Positions 45,594-54,106 of a DNA stretch of 64,000 nt are shown piece after piece. The first letter of the stretch is position 1; each line of letters opens with the position of its first letter. A program made the translations under genes and the position numbers. This stretch comes from Vagococcus zengguangii. Its GTDB lineage: Bacteria; Bacillota; Bacilli; Lactobacillales; Vagococcaceae. Under the pieces are notes generated by a model. It did not search any database. It was not told the origin of the DNA and was given only the letters and a program-made list of their open reading frames with translations. Where the stretch lies: contig NZ_CP039712.1 in the NCBI RefSeq assembly GCF_005145005.1, positions 1,209,001 through 1,273,000 on the forward strand, written 5' to 3'.

Positions 45594-47915
45594 TTAAACG
45601 CGTTTAATTTCTTCCATAACGAAACCTTCAATGACATCATCAACACGTAGGTCATTGTAGTTTTCAACCATAGCACCACATTCAAATCCCATTTTAACTT
45701 CTTTAGCATCATCTTTGAAACGTTTTAGACTTGCTAACTCGCCTTCAAAAATAACAATGCCATCACGGATAACGCGTACGCCGCTATCACGTTGGATAGA
45801 TCCTTCAAGAACGTAACAACCAGCAATCGTTCCAACTTTAGATACTTTATAAGTTTCACGAACGACCATTTGACCTGTAATTTTTTCTTCAAATTCAGGA
45901 TCAAGCATCCCTTTCATCGCTGTTTCGATTTCTTCGATAACGCGGTAGATGATGCTGTGTAAACGAATATCCACTTGCTCTTGCTCCGCTTGCATTTTAG
46001 CTAATGGTGTTGCACGAACGTTAAATCCGACAATAATCGCACCACTTGCCGCTGCTAGAGTAATATCACTTTCGTTAATTGCCCCTACAGCTGAATGGAC
46101 GATACGGACACGTACGCCTTCAACATCAATTTTGTTCAAGCTAGCTACTAACGCTTCAGCTGAACCTTGTACGTCAGCTTTGATAATCACGTTAACATCT
46201 TTTAATTGCCCTTCTTTTAGGCTTTCAAATAAGTTATCTAATGTTACCACGCTGTTAGCGTTACGTTGTGCTAATAATGCACGTTTCGCACGTTCTTCAC
46301 CTGCTTGACGAGCTGTTTTTTCATCTTCAAAGTTTACAAAATGATCGCCTGCTTGAGGAACATCATTTAAACCAGTAATTTCGACCGGAGTAGCTGGGCC
46401 TGCTTCTTTCACACGTCGACCGATATCATTTGCCATCACGCGGACGCGTCCGAATGTGTTACCCACTACGATTGGATCACCCACACGTAAAGTTCCTTGT
46501 TGAACTAATAACGTTGCGATAGGTCCTTTACCTTTATCTAAACGCGCTTCGATAACTGTACCAATAGCACGTTGTGTTGGGTCAGCTTTTAACTCTTGAA
46601 CTTCAGAAACTAATAAGACCATTTCTAATAATTCATCGATATTATCGCCAAATTTCGCTGAAATAGGTACGAAAATTGTTTCGCCACCCCATGCTTCAGG
46701 AATTAAACCATGTTCGCTTAATTCTTGCATCACGCGATCTGGGTTAGCTGCTGGTTTATCAATTTTGTTAACTGCTACGATAATTGGCACATCAGCCGCT
46801 TTCGCATGGTTAATCGCTTCGATCGTTTGAGGCATCACACCGTCATCGGCTGCAACGACTAAGATAGTAATATCTGTAATACTTGCACCACGCGCACGCA
46901 TGCTTGTGAAGGCCGCATGTCCTGGTGTATCTAAGAATGTGATCGTTTTGCCATCAACATCAATTTGGTAAGCTCCAATATGCTGTGTGATACCACCAGC
47001 TTCGCCTAATGATACTTTCGTGTGACGTAGAGTATCTAAAAGCGTTGTTTTACCATGGTCAACGTGCCCCATGATTGTTACAACTGGTGGGCGAGATACT
47101 AAGTTTTCTTCATTAACTGCATCTTCTTCAAAGAATTTGTCGATATCTGCCACGTCAACGGTTACTTTTTCTTCTGCTTCGATACCGTAGTCAGCAGCTA
47201 ACAATTCAATTGTTTCTTTATCTAAAGCTTTATTTTGGTTAACCATTACACCCATCATAAATAACTTTTTGATAATTTCTGCTGGTTCACGATAGATTTT
47301 TTTAGAAATATCCGCAACGTTCATGCCTTCAGTGTAAACTAACACTTCTGGTAATTCTCTGAATTTACGTTGTGGTACTGGTGGCTTGTTAGAAGTTTGT
47401 TGGCGGTTATTCTTGCCCTTCTTACCACGTTTGTTAAATTTATTTCCCTGGTTGTTATAGTTACCAGGACGCTTGTTGCCATTATTATTGTTATTATTCA
47501 TTCGGTTTGATTGCTCTTTCTTTCCATCATTTTGTTTCTTAGGGCGTGCTCCAGCATTGTTAGCTTGACTTTGTTGCTGTTGTCCTTGACCAGATGGTTT
47601 TGGACGATTGTTAGCTTGCTGTGAGTTTCCTTTGCCGCTTTGTTGCTTATTATTCGCTTGATGTGTTGCTGGTTTTCCTTTTTTCACATCTTTTGTTTGA
47701 TTAGTTGAGGCTTGAGCCTTCGCTGGTTGTTTCGGAATTTGTTTGGACTGCGCTGGTTTTGATTGAAACGCTTTGTTAATCTTCTCCACATCCACCGCTT
47801 CAACGGTTGTCATGTGATTTTTCACATCAATCCCTAACGACTGCGCTTTTTCAACGACCGCCTTACTTGACTGATTGATTTCTTTAGCTATTTCATAAAC
47901 TCTTTTTTTACCCAT
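45594..47915 (-). CDS. infB: Translation initiation factor IF-2
   Basis: The 773-residue GTPase has an N-terminal domain, a long Asn/Gln/Lys-rich spacer (about 50-175) and the G domain with GHVDHGKTT (about 282-290), DTPGHAAF and NKID. EF-Tu-like domains and a C-terminal fMet-tRNA binding domain follow. It places initiator tRNA on the ribosome. The spacer is low-complexity and likely disordered. It follows ylxQ by 12 bases. Confidence 0.97.
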   Translation of the reverse strand: MGKKRVYEIAKEINQSSKAVVEKAQSLGIDVKNHMTTVEAVDVEKINKAFQSKPAQSKQIPKQPAKAQASTNQTKDVKKGKPATHQANNKQQSGKGNSQQANNRPKPSGQGQQQQSQANNAGARPKKQNDGKKEQSNRMNNNNNNGNKRPGNYNNQGNKFNKRGKKGKNNRQQTSNKPPVPQRKFRELPEVLVYTEGMNVADISKKIYREPAEIIKKLFMMGVMVNQNKALDKETIELLAADYGIEAEEKVTVDVADIDKFFEEDAVNEENLVSRPPVVTIMGHVDHGKTTLLDTLRHTKVSLGEAGGITQHIGAYQIDVDGKTITFLDTPGHAAFTSMRARGASITDITILVVAADDGVMPQTIEAINHAKAADVPIIVAVNKIDKPAANPDRVMQELSEHGLIPEAWGGETIFVPISAKFGDNIDELLEMVLLVSEVQELKADPTQRAIGTVIEARLDKGKGPIATLLVQQGTLRVGDPIVVGNTFGRVRVMANDIGRRVKEAGPATPVEITGLNDVPQAGDHFVNFEDEKTARQAGEERAKRALLAQRNANSVVTLDNLFESLKEGQLKDVNVIIKADVQGSAEALVASLNKIDVEGVRVRIVHSAVGAINESDITLAAASGAIIVGFNVRATPLAKMQAEQEQVDIRLHSIIYRVIEEIETAMKGMLDPEFEEKITGQMVVRETYKVSKVGTIAGCYVLEGSIQRDSGVRVIRDGIVIFEGELASLKRFKDDAKEVKMGFECGAMVENYNDLRVDDVIEGFVMEEIKRV

Positions 47916-47927
47916 GCAATCACCTTC

Positions 47928-48233
47928 CTAACTTTGGATTAACTCCTTAAGCTTCTTAGCGAACCCTGCATCTGTCACACCACAAATCATACGATGTTTT
48001 CCAATAGCATGACTTAATTCTCCTTGTGAAAATGCCAGAATACAAGGGACTTCATAATAAGAACACTTATCAGTGAGTTTTTTCTTAGTATTATCACTTG
48101 CATCAGTTGCAACAAATACTATTTTCATTTTATTGGAACGCACGTCATTTAAAACTAATTCTTCTCCAGAAACAATTTTACCTGCACGTTGCGCGATTCC
48201 TAATAAATTTAAGATTTTTTCTTTGTTATTCAT
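47928..48233 (-). CDS. ylxQ: L7Ae-family RNA-binding protein YlxQ
   Basis: The 101-residue protein has the L7Ae/L30e fold pattern (LLGIAQRAGKIVSGEELV and VFVATDASDN). Such proteins bind kink-turn RNA; YlxQ of Bacillus is not essential and its RNA partner is uncertain. Its start overlaps the ylxR stop by four bases. Confidence 0.9.
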   Translation of the reverse strand: MNNKEKILNLLGIAQRAGKIVSGEELVLNDVRSNKMKIVFVATDASDNTKKKLTDKCSYYEVPCILAFSQGELSHAIGKHRMICGVTDAGFAKKLKELIQS

Positions 48234-48523
48234 TTTCCAAACAATTCCTGTCTCGCTTTTTGGTGAGTGACATAATCTATTAATTCTTGATAAAATTCAT
48301 CAGAAATTTTTACGTCCAAAATTTTAGATAGCGTATCATTTTTTTGAGCTTTTTTTGCTACTTCAGGTTCAATAGAGACGTAAGCACCACGTCCAGGCAT
48401 TTTGCCAGAAGGATCGATACTCACTTCGCCTTCTTTTGAGCGAACGATTCTAATCATGCTTTTTTTATCCTTCATCTCACCTGAGACGACGCATTTTCTT
48501 AAAGGAACTTTACGCTGTTTCAT
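48230..48523 (-). CDS. rnpM: RNase P modulator RnpM (YlxR)
   Basis: The 97-residue basic protein has the DUF448 motif (PLRKCVVSGEMKDKKSMIRI, about 6-25; GRGAYVS near 45). YlxR/RnpM has been reported to bind and modulate RNase P RNA. It lies between nusA and ylxQ as in other Firmicutes. Confidence 0.92.
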   Translation of the reverse strand: MKQRKVPLRKCVVSGEMKDKKSMIRIVRSKEGEVSIDPSGKMPGRGAYVSIEPEVAKKAQKNDTLSKILDVKISDEFYQELIDYVTHQKARQELFGK

Positions 48524-48541
48524 CTATTTTACCTCCGTGAT

Positions 48542-49693
48542 TTAAATTTCTTCTGAAGTTTCTTCTTCAACTGCCACTTCATCTAATACTGGCTCAGTTG
48601 TTACATCTACTACAACTTCTTCTGGTACAATAATTTCTTCTTCAACAACTGTTTCTTCAGTCATGTCTGATTCAGGTTTAATATCGATTTTGTGGTTCGT
48701 TAATTTAGCTGCTAAACGTGCATTTTGTCCACGTTTACCAATAGCTAATGATAATTGATGATCTGGTACGACAACCGTACATGTACGAGAATCAGCATCT
48801 GAGAATTTCACGTCTAAAACTTGCGCTGGATTTAAAGCATTGGCGATAAAGACTGCTGGGTCTTCATTCCATTCTACGATATCCATGTTTTCGCCTTTTA
48901 ATTCGTTAACGATTGCTTGTACACGTTGTCCACGAGGTCCTACACATGTTCCAACTGGATCAACGTTAGCGTCTTCTGAACGAACCGCTACTTTTGAACG
49001 ATCACCGGCTTCACGTGCTATGCTTACGATTTCTACAACACCGTCGTAAACTTCAGGAATCTCTTGTTCAAATAAACGTTTTAATAAGTCTGGATGACTA
49101 CGGCTTACGAATACTTGAGGTCCTTTTGATGTGTTTTCAACTTTTGAAACATATACTTTGATACGATCATGTGGTTGATACATTTCGTTAGGGATTTGAT
49201 CTTGGCGAGATAAAACAGCCTCGATTTTTCCTAAGTTAACGTAAATGTAACGGTTATCTTGTCGTTCAACAATTCCTTGCATGATTTCATTTTCATAAGC
49301 TGAAAATTCTTCATAAATAATCGTACGTTCTGCTTCACGAACTCGTTGTAAAATAACTTGTTTAGCAGTTTGTGCTGCAATACGACCAAAATCTTTTGGT
49401 GTTACTTCAAAACGAATTGTGTCCCCTACTTCATATGCAGGATTAATTTTAATAGCATCATCAAGTGATACTTCTAATTGTGAATCCATTACGAAATCTG
49501 TTACTTCTTTAACAGCAAATACATGGATATTTCCTTTTTTGCCGTCGAATTCCACTTCTACGTTTTGTGCTTGTCCATAATGACGTTTATAAGCTGAAAC
49601 TAATGCTGCCTCTAATGCTTCAACTACGATTTCTTTTGAAATGCCTTTTTCTACTTCTAACACTTCTAAAGCGTTTAACATTTCTTTACCCAT
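48542..49693 (-). CDS. nusA: Transcription termination/antitermination factor NusA
   Basis: The 383-residue protein has the NusA N-terminal polymerase-binding domain (about 1-125), an S1 domain (about 135-200), two KH domains (about 225-345; VGPRGQRVQAIVNELKGE, AIGKRGQNARLAAKL) and an acidic tail (about 350-383). It modulates pausing, termination and antitermination. It is the second gene of its operon, whose leader holds a likely NusA-sensitive attenuator. Confidence 0.97.
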   Translation of the reverse strand: MGKEMLNALEVLEVEKGISKEIVVEALEAALVSAYKRHYGQAQNVEVEFDGKKGNIHVFAVKEVTDFVMDSQLEVSLDDAIKINPAYEVGDTIRFEVTPKDFGRIAAQTAKQVILQRVREAERTIIYEEFSAYENEIMQGIVERQDNRYIYVNLGKIEAVLSRQDQIPNEMYQPHDRIKVYVSKVENTSKGPQVFVSRSHPDLLKRLFEQEIPEVYDGVVEIVSIAREAGDRSKVAVRSEDANVDPVGTCVGPRGQRVQAIVNELKGENMDIVEWNEDPAVFIANALNPAQVLDVKFSDADSRTCTVVVPDHQLSLAIGKRGQNARLAAKLTNHKIDIKPESDMTEETVVEEEIIVPEEVVVDVTTEPVLDEVAVEEETSEEI

Positions 49694-49717
49694 GACTAAA
49701 ATTGCCTCCGTTTGTTT

Positions 49718-50191
49718 TTAAAATTGAATTGCCATTCTTGCTTTGGCGATATTTTTTCTTGAGAAAGTTATTTCTTTCTCACGTGTTTTAATTTTCACTC
49801 GTAATGTTAACTCTGATTCGTTTAACTCAATTAAGAAGCCATCAAATGATTTCTCGCCTTCAACAGGTGAGTATAAAGAAATATTGATGTATTCATTTAA
49901 CGCATTTTGGTAATCTTCTTCTTTTTTCAACGGTCTTTCCACACCAGGTGAAGACACCTCTAAGAAATACGCTTGAGGAATTGGATCAGGATTTAAACTA
50001 TCCATTTTCTCGCTTAGTTGCTCACTTACAATGGCACACTCTTCGATATCAATTCCATTTGGCTTATCGATATACACTCGCAAGAACCAATTTTTACCTT
50101 CTTTTACAAATTCAATGTCTACAAGTTCAAAATTCAATTGATCTAGAATTGGTGTTACCACTTCAGTAACTGTTTCCACTACACTACTCAA
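49718..50191 (-). CDS. rimP: Ribosome maturation factor RimP
   Basis: The 157-residue protein aids 30S maturation. It shows the RimP pattern [21 protein letters not shown] and [14 protein letters not shown], then [10 protein letters not shown]-type [14 protein letters not shown]. The start is TTG at 50191, nine bases behind AGGAGG; there is no ATG nearby. It is the first gene of rimP-nusA-rnpM-ylxQ-infB-rbfA. Confidence 0.95.
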   Translation of the reverse strand: MSSVVETVTEVVTPILDQLNFELVDIEFVKEGKNWFLRVYIDKPNGIDIEECAIVSEQLSEKMDSLNPDPIPQAYFLEVSSPGVERPLKKEEDYQNALNEYINISLYSPVEGEKSFDGFLIELNESELTLRVKIKTREKEITFSRKNIAKARMAIQF

Positions 50192-50228
50192 TCAATTTCG
50201 CCTCCTTTTCGGAAATCCGTATTTCATC

Positions 50229-50258
50229 AAAAAGAGTGAGCGTTGGTCACGCTCACTC
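50229..50258 (-). terminator. Leader hairpin, probable attenuator of the rimP-nusA operon
   Basis: GAGTGAGCG (50234-50242) pairs perfectly with CGCTCACTC (50250-50258). On the minus strand only five T follow before GATGAAAT. It lies about 18-47 bases behind the operon's own transcription start and 30 bases before the rimP SD, so it would act as a regulated terminator. Confidence 0.65.
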
Positions 50259-50282
50259 TCCCTTCAATATCAATCTATCAGT

Positions 50283-50311
50283 AGTCTAACACAAAAAAAT
50301 GAAATTTTCAA
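50283..50311 (-). promoter_or_regulatory. Promoter of the rimP-nusA-infB operon
   Basis: On the minus strand -35 TTGAAA (50306-50311), 17-base spacer, -10 TAGACT (50283-50288); transcription should start near 50276. Confidence 0.65.
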
Positions 50312-50354
50312 GAAAGATGTAGCAACTTCAAGCTTTTTCATGGAATAACAAAAA

Positions 50355-50385
50355 AGAACGAAAGACTAAAAAAATCTTTCGTTCT
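50355..50385 (-). terminator. Terminator of the fthC-FNT-folD operon
   Basis: AGAACGAAAGA and TCTTTCGTTCT (50355-50365, 50375-50385) pair; six T follow on the minus strand. Confidence 0.88.
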
Positions 50386-50402
50386 ATATATTTAGCTAAT
50401 TG

Positions 50403-51245
50403 TTATTTATTTAATAGTTGATAAGCCCTCAACACATGCTGCGCTAATACAAAATTAGTAACTGTTCCAACGCCACCAGGAACAGGTGTAATGGCTTTGA
50501 CTTTTGATTGCACTGCGTCAAATGCTACATCGCCTACAATTTTACCGTCTGCTGCTTCATTAATGCCCACATCAATGACAACGGCTTGTTCATTAACAAA
50601 ATCCGCCTGAATCATTTGTGCTTGGCCCATTGCAGAGATAACCAATTCCTGGTCACGACATTCGCGAGCCAAATCTTTGGTCGTACTACGACAGATTTTA
50701 ACCGTCGCTCCACGGTCCATTAATGCTAAAGCTAACGGTTTTCCCACAACCAAACTATAACCTGCAACAACAGTACGCATCCCTTTTAGATCCAACTCTA
50801 ACGCATCAATAATATCTAAACATGCTTGTGCTGTACAAGGTAAATAACTTGAAAAATCACCTTGATAAATTTTCACCATATTCTTCTCACCAAAACAGTC
50901 CACATCTTTTTCAGCACGAATCGTTTGACTCGCATAGTCATCTGATAAATGGGATGGTAATGGTTTCAACAGCAAGATGCCGTGAACGCCATGATCGTTA
51001 TTCACTTGGTCGAACGCTTGATTGAACGTCGCTTGATCAGTATCAATTGGTAAAGAAACGCTCGCTACCTCAAACCCCATATTGCCTAAAATACGATGAC
51101 ACGCTTGTTCATAATAAAGCTGACCAGCATCTTCTCCTACACGAATAATCGTCAAATTAGGTTTCTGCGCTAATTGAGCCACGTGCGCCGTTAATTCTTT
51201 TCGCTTCGCTTGAACAATGTCTTTCCCTTTTACAATTGTCGCCAT
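50403..51245 (-). CDS. folD: Divergent FolD-type methylenetetrahydrofolate dehydrogenase lacking the usual catalytic lysine
   Basis: The 280-residue protein has both FolD domains: the N-terminal part with LLLKPLPSHL (91-100) and EKDVDCF (112-118), and a Rossmann part with VVGKPLALALM and ITPVPGGVG. In normal FolD the sequence YxxxK supplies the catalytic lysine of the cyclohydrolase; here the aligned residues are YEQAC (45-49), with cysteine in its place, and QLPLP is LKPLP. Dehydrogenase activity is plausible, cyclohydrolase activity is doubtful. It is the third gene of an operon with 5-formyl-THF cyclo-ligase and a formate/nitrite channel, 21 bases behind the latter. A second, normal folD may exist outside the window. 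Confidence 0.85.
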   Translation of the reverse strand: MATIVKGKDIVQAKRKELTAHVAQLAQKPNLTIIRVGEDAGQLYYEQACHRILGNMGFEVASVSLPIDTDQATFNQAFDQVNNDHGVHGILLLKPLPSHLSDDYASQTIRAEKDVDCFGEKNMVKIYQGDFSSYLPCTAQACLDIIDALELDLKGMRTVVAGYSLVVGKPLALALMDRGATVKICRSTTKDLARECRDQELVISAMGQAQMIQADFVNEQAVVIDVGINEAADGKIVGDVAFDAVQSKVKAITPVPGGVGTVTNFVLAQHVLRAYQLLNK

Positions 51246-51266
51246 TACGTCACCTCAAATTTCCTG

Positions 51267-52022
51267 TTACTTTTTCTTTTTTAACGTTGTATAGAAAATA
51301 GCAGAAACTAGAACAGATCCCCCTACTAAGTTTCCTAAATAAACTGGTACAAAGTTTTGTAACATTTGGAACCAAGTAATATCCGCACCGTTGAAGATAG
51401 CTGCTGGAATAACGAACATATTCGCTACATTATGCTGGAAACCAATTAACACGAAAATCATAATTGGGAACCACACACCTAACAATTTTCCTGCGGCATC
51501 TTTCGCACCGTAACAAATCCAAACAGCCATACCAACCATCCAGTTACAACCTATACCTGAAACAAATGCTTTTACAAATGGCATATCAACTTTAGTATGT
51601 GCTATTTCACGCGTTGTTTCTAAATATGAACCTTCTGTTAATTGTAAAATATGACCGAAGAAATACGCAACAAAAAGCGCTCCTAATAAGTTAGCAAACG
51701 TTACAATCGCCCAATTGACTAACATTTCACGTGTCGAAACTTTCTTGTCAAACCATGCAATCGATAGTGTCATCATGTTACTCGTGATTAATTCACCTGC
51801 TCCAAATAAAATACAAATAAGTCCGATTGGGAACACCATTCCTCCCACTATCGAATGATATTCATGAGGCAAACCTGCTACCGCTTTAATATAAGCAACA
51901 TAGCCCAACGCTACGAAAGCTCCCGCTAAAAATCCTAAAATTAATTTATTGCGATGTGATGTATGTGCTTTTTTTACACCACTTTTAATCGCTAGTTCTA
52001 CTACTTCATCTGCTGTATGCAT
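51267..52022 (-). CDS. Formate/nitrite transporter (FNT) family channel
   Basis: The 251-residue protein has six hydrophobic helices and FNT features: GMVFPIGLICILFGAGELITSN (omega-loop region, about 82-103) and FVSGIGCNWMVGMAVW near 153-168. FNT proteins form pentameric channels for formate, nitrite or related small anions. Its neighbours are folate one-carbon genes, so formate is the likely substrate. It lies 16 bases after fthC and 21 before folD. Confidence 0.9.
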   Translation of the reverse strand: MHTADEVVELAIKSGVKKAHTSHRNKLILGFLAGAFVALGYVAYIKAVAGLPHEYHSIVGGMVFPIGLICILFGAGELITSNMMTLSIAWFDKKVSTREMLVNWAIVTFANLLGALFVAYFFGHILQLTEGSYLETTREIAHTKVDMPFVKAFVSGIGCNWMVGMAVWICYGAKDAAGKLLGVWFPIMIFVLIGFQHNVANMFVIPAAIFNGADITWFQMLQNFVPVYLGNLVGGSVLVSAIFYTTLKKKK

Positions 52023-52038
52023 TTCTGACTTAACCCCT

Positions 52039-52581
52039 CTACTCTGTTATTACCTTATCTACTTTCATATCATGTTCTTCAACAGGGATTGCCGAATAAA
52101 TCATCTTTTGCCAAAGACAAAGCACGGTATACGCTTGACTATTTTTTAAGAAACGATCATAAAAACCACCACCATAACCCAACCGATCACCGGCTAGATT
52201 AGCTGTCACACAAGGAACCAAGACTAAGTGAATCTGCTCACTTGACACTAAAGGACTTGTCGTCGTTGGTTCTAACACACCAAACGCACTACGTTCTAAA
52301 ATTGTTCCCTTATGTAGTTCACGAATTTCCATTTGATCTCGGCTAATAACACGTGGAACACAGACCTGTTTCCCATCCTGCCAAAAGCGTTCGATAAAAT
52401 GCCACGTATTCAACTCATCTTCCATACCAATGTAACAAAAAATCATCTCAGCTGTTTGGTATTCTGGTAACAAGACAAGTTTTTCTAACATCACTCGCTC
52501 CGCTTGCTCACGGTATGATGCTGACAACTGTTTTCGTTTAGCTAATTGTTCGTTTCTTAAATTAGTTTTGCTTCCCATCAT
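52039..52581 (-). CDS. fthC: 5-formyltetrahydrofolate cyclo-ligase
   Basis: The 180-residue enzyme converts 5-formyl-THF to 5,10-methenyl-THF with ATP. It shows the family motifs RKQLSASYREQAERVM near the N-terminus and the nucleotide loop GDRLGYGGGFYDRFL (about 136-150). It is the first gene of a three-gene unit with the FNT channel and folD. The second of two adjacent ATG codons (52578) is better spaced behind AGGAG. Confidence 0.92.
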   Translation of the reverse strand: MMGSKTNLRNEQLAKRKQLSASYREQAERVMLEKLVLLPEYQTAEMIFCYIGMEDELNTWHFIERFWQDGKQVCVPRVISRDQMEIRELHKGTILERSAFGVLEPTTTSPLVSSEQIHLVLVPCVTANLAGDRLGYGGGFYDRFLKNSQAYTVLCLWQKMIYSAIPVEEHDMKVDKVITE

Positions 52582-52689
52582 GAACTCCTTTTATTTACAT
52601 TCATCAAACATAACAAAAAATATTAGGCCACTGACATTATAATATAAAACATTCACAAACTGTATCTTTATTTTAAATTTCAAACAAAA

Positions 52690-52721
52690 AAGAAGAATAA
52701 GCACTAAAGCTTATCCCTCTT
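52690..52721 (-). terminator. Terminator of hpf
   Basis: ATAAGC and GCTTAT, extended by AAGA/TCTT with mismatches, form a stem followed by T-residues on the minus strand. Confidence 0.65.
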
Positions 52722-52737
52722 AAAATATTATCAATAA

Positions 52738-53298
52738 TTAGTCTGTTTCAATTAAGCCATATTTACCATCTTTACGTACATAAACAATGCTTGTACCATT
52801 TGTTTCTGCATCCTCGAAGATAAAGAAATTATGACCTAACATATTCATTTGTAAAATAGCCTCTTCACTATCCATCGGTTTCAATGATAAGCGTTTTGTA
52901 CGAACGATTTCGATTTCATTTTCATCATGTTCTTCCACGTCTTTTGTATCAATAAAGAACGTTGCAGCTAAGTCTTTCTCTGATACCTCACGTTGTTTAC
53001 GATGAATTTTAGTTTTAAATTTTCTGATTTGTCTTTCTAATTTATCAACCACCAAGTCAATACTTGCATACAAATCGTGTGATGTTTCTTCTGCCCTTAA
53101 TACTAGGTATGGCAATGGAATGGTTACTTCCACTTTCGCATCTTTATCAGCATACACTTTTAAATTCACGTGTGCTGTTGCTTCAATATTTTGGTCTTTA
53201 TCGAAATATTTTTCTAATTTTGAAACACGTTTTTCAACATAATTTCTAATAGCCTCTGTAACCTCGATATTTTCTCCTCTGACATTAAACTTTAGCAT
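52738..53298 (-). CDS. hpf: Ribosome hibernation promoting factor, long form
   Basis: The 186-residue protein has an N-terminal S30AE domain (about 1-105; NIEVTEAIRNYVEKRVSKLEKYFDK) and a C-terminal dimerisation domain (about 128-186; KRLSLKPMDSEEAILQMNMLGHNFFIF). Long HPF joins two 70S ribosomes into inactive 100S dimers in slow growth. It has its own promoter behind comFC. Confidence 0.95.
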   Translation of the reverse strand: MLKFNVRGENIEVTEAIRNYVEKRVSKLEKYFDKDQNIEATAHVNLKVYADKDAKVEVTIPLPYLVLRAEETSHDLYASIDLVVDKLERQIRKFKTKIHRKQREVSEKDLAATFFIDTKDVEEHDENEIEIVRTKRLSLKPMDSEEAILQMNMLGHNFFIFEDAETNGTSIVYVRKDGKYGLIETD

Positions 53299-53334
53299 AA
53301 CACATTGCCCCTTTCATCAAACATCTAGTTAGAA

Positions 53335-53364
53335 GAAAAAGATAAATAAAACGCTATCTTTTTC
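53335..53364 (-). terminator. Hairpin in the comFC-hpf gap
   Basis: GAAAAAGATA (53335-53344) pairs with TATCTTTTTC (53355-53364). It could terminate the comFA-comFC transcript, but it also lies in the 5' leader made by the hpf promoter, a few bases behind its start. Confidence 0.6.
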
Positions 53365-53373
53365 CTTAACTTT

Positions 53374-53402
53374 ATTATAACTAATGATTGGTAGAAATAC
53401 AA
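53374..53402 (-). promoter_or_regulatory. hpf promoter
   Basis: On the minus strand -35 TTGTAT (53397-53402), 17-base spacer, -10 TATAAT (53374-53379); expected start near 53367. Confidence 0.7.
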
Positions 53403-53419
53403 ACAAACTTCCTCATTTT

Positions 53420-54106
53420 TTAGCGACATAAGCTAAAAGTTTCGATTTTTTTTACATATGGAGCCAACGCATGGGCCGCACGATGAAGAGTCGTACCAGT
53501 GGTATAGACGTCATCTACAAGCAATATTGATCGTTGAGTTAATACTGAACGATAATCTTCTTTTAATTCAAAGTTTATTATCGCTCGTAACCTTTCTTCT
53601 CGTGTTTTTTTAGATTGTGAACCACTACTTTCAGTCATAACTAACGGCTCAATGTATGACACACCAGCAAATTCAAGCATCACTGCAACTTGATTAAACC
53701 CACGTTCAGCCAAGTGAGCGGTAGCGCTTGGCATTGGAACAACTAAATCAGGATGAATATCAATGACAGCTCGAGCGATTTCTTTAGCAAATATCTGCCC
53801 TAAAACATAATCGCCTTGGCGCTTGAATCGTTCTAACCACTCCGAAAAAAATTTATTATAATAAAAACAACTATGATGCTGATAGTCACAACCGTATATG
53901 TTTCTCCATTCTAAACACTCATCACAAATCGACTCTTCACCAAAAGCATGACAAATTTTACACCCTTTGTTCTTATCAATTTTTTGAGAAATGAACATAC
54001 GCCGACATTCTTTACACAAGATTTCAGGTGTTAACGACTGCCAACTAAATAACTCTCTTAATGTAATATTTTCTTGAATGATTCGATCACAATTTAGACA
54101 ATTCAT
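53420..54106 (-). CDS. comFC: ComFC/ComF phosphoribosyltransferase-like DNA uptake protein
   Basis: The protein starts at ATG 54106 inside the end of comFA (20-base overlap) and has 228 residues. Two cysteine pairs (CLNCDR; CKEC; CKICH; CDEC, about 3-65) form zinc sites. The C-terminal PRT domain has the PRPP motif ILLVDDVYTTGTTL. ComFC assists uptake of transforming DNA with ComFA. The other competence genes are outside the window. Confidence 0.92.
   Translation of the reverse strand: MNCLNCDRIIQENITLRELFSWQSLTPEILCKECRRMFISQKIDKNKGCKICHAFGEESICDECLEWRNIYGCDYQHHSCFYYNKFFSEWLERFKRQGDYVLGQIFAKEIARAVIDIHPDLVVPMPSATAHLAERGFNQVAVMLEFAGVSYIEPLVMTESSGSQSKKTREERLRAIINFELKEDYRSVLTQRSILLVDDVYTTGTTLHRAAHALAPYVKKIETFSLCR

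Noticed and set aside
47390-47780. Low-complexity Asn/Gln/Lys-rich coding stretch as a repeat or mobile element
   Set aside because: It is the normal variable spacer of Gram-positive IF-2.
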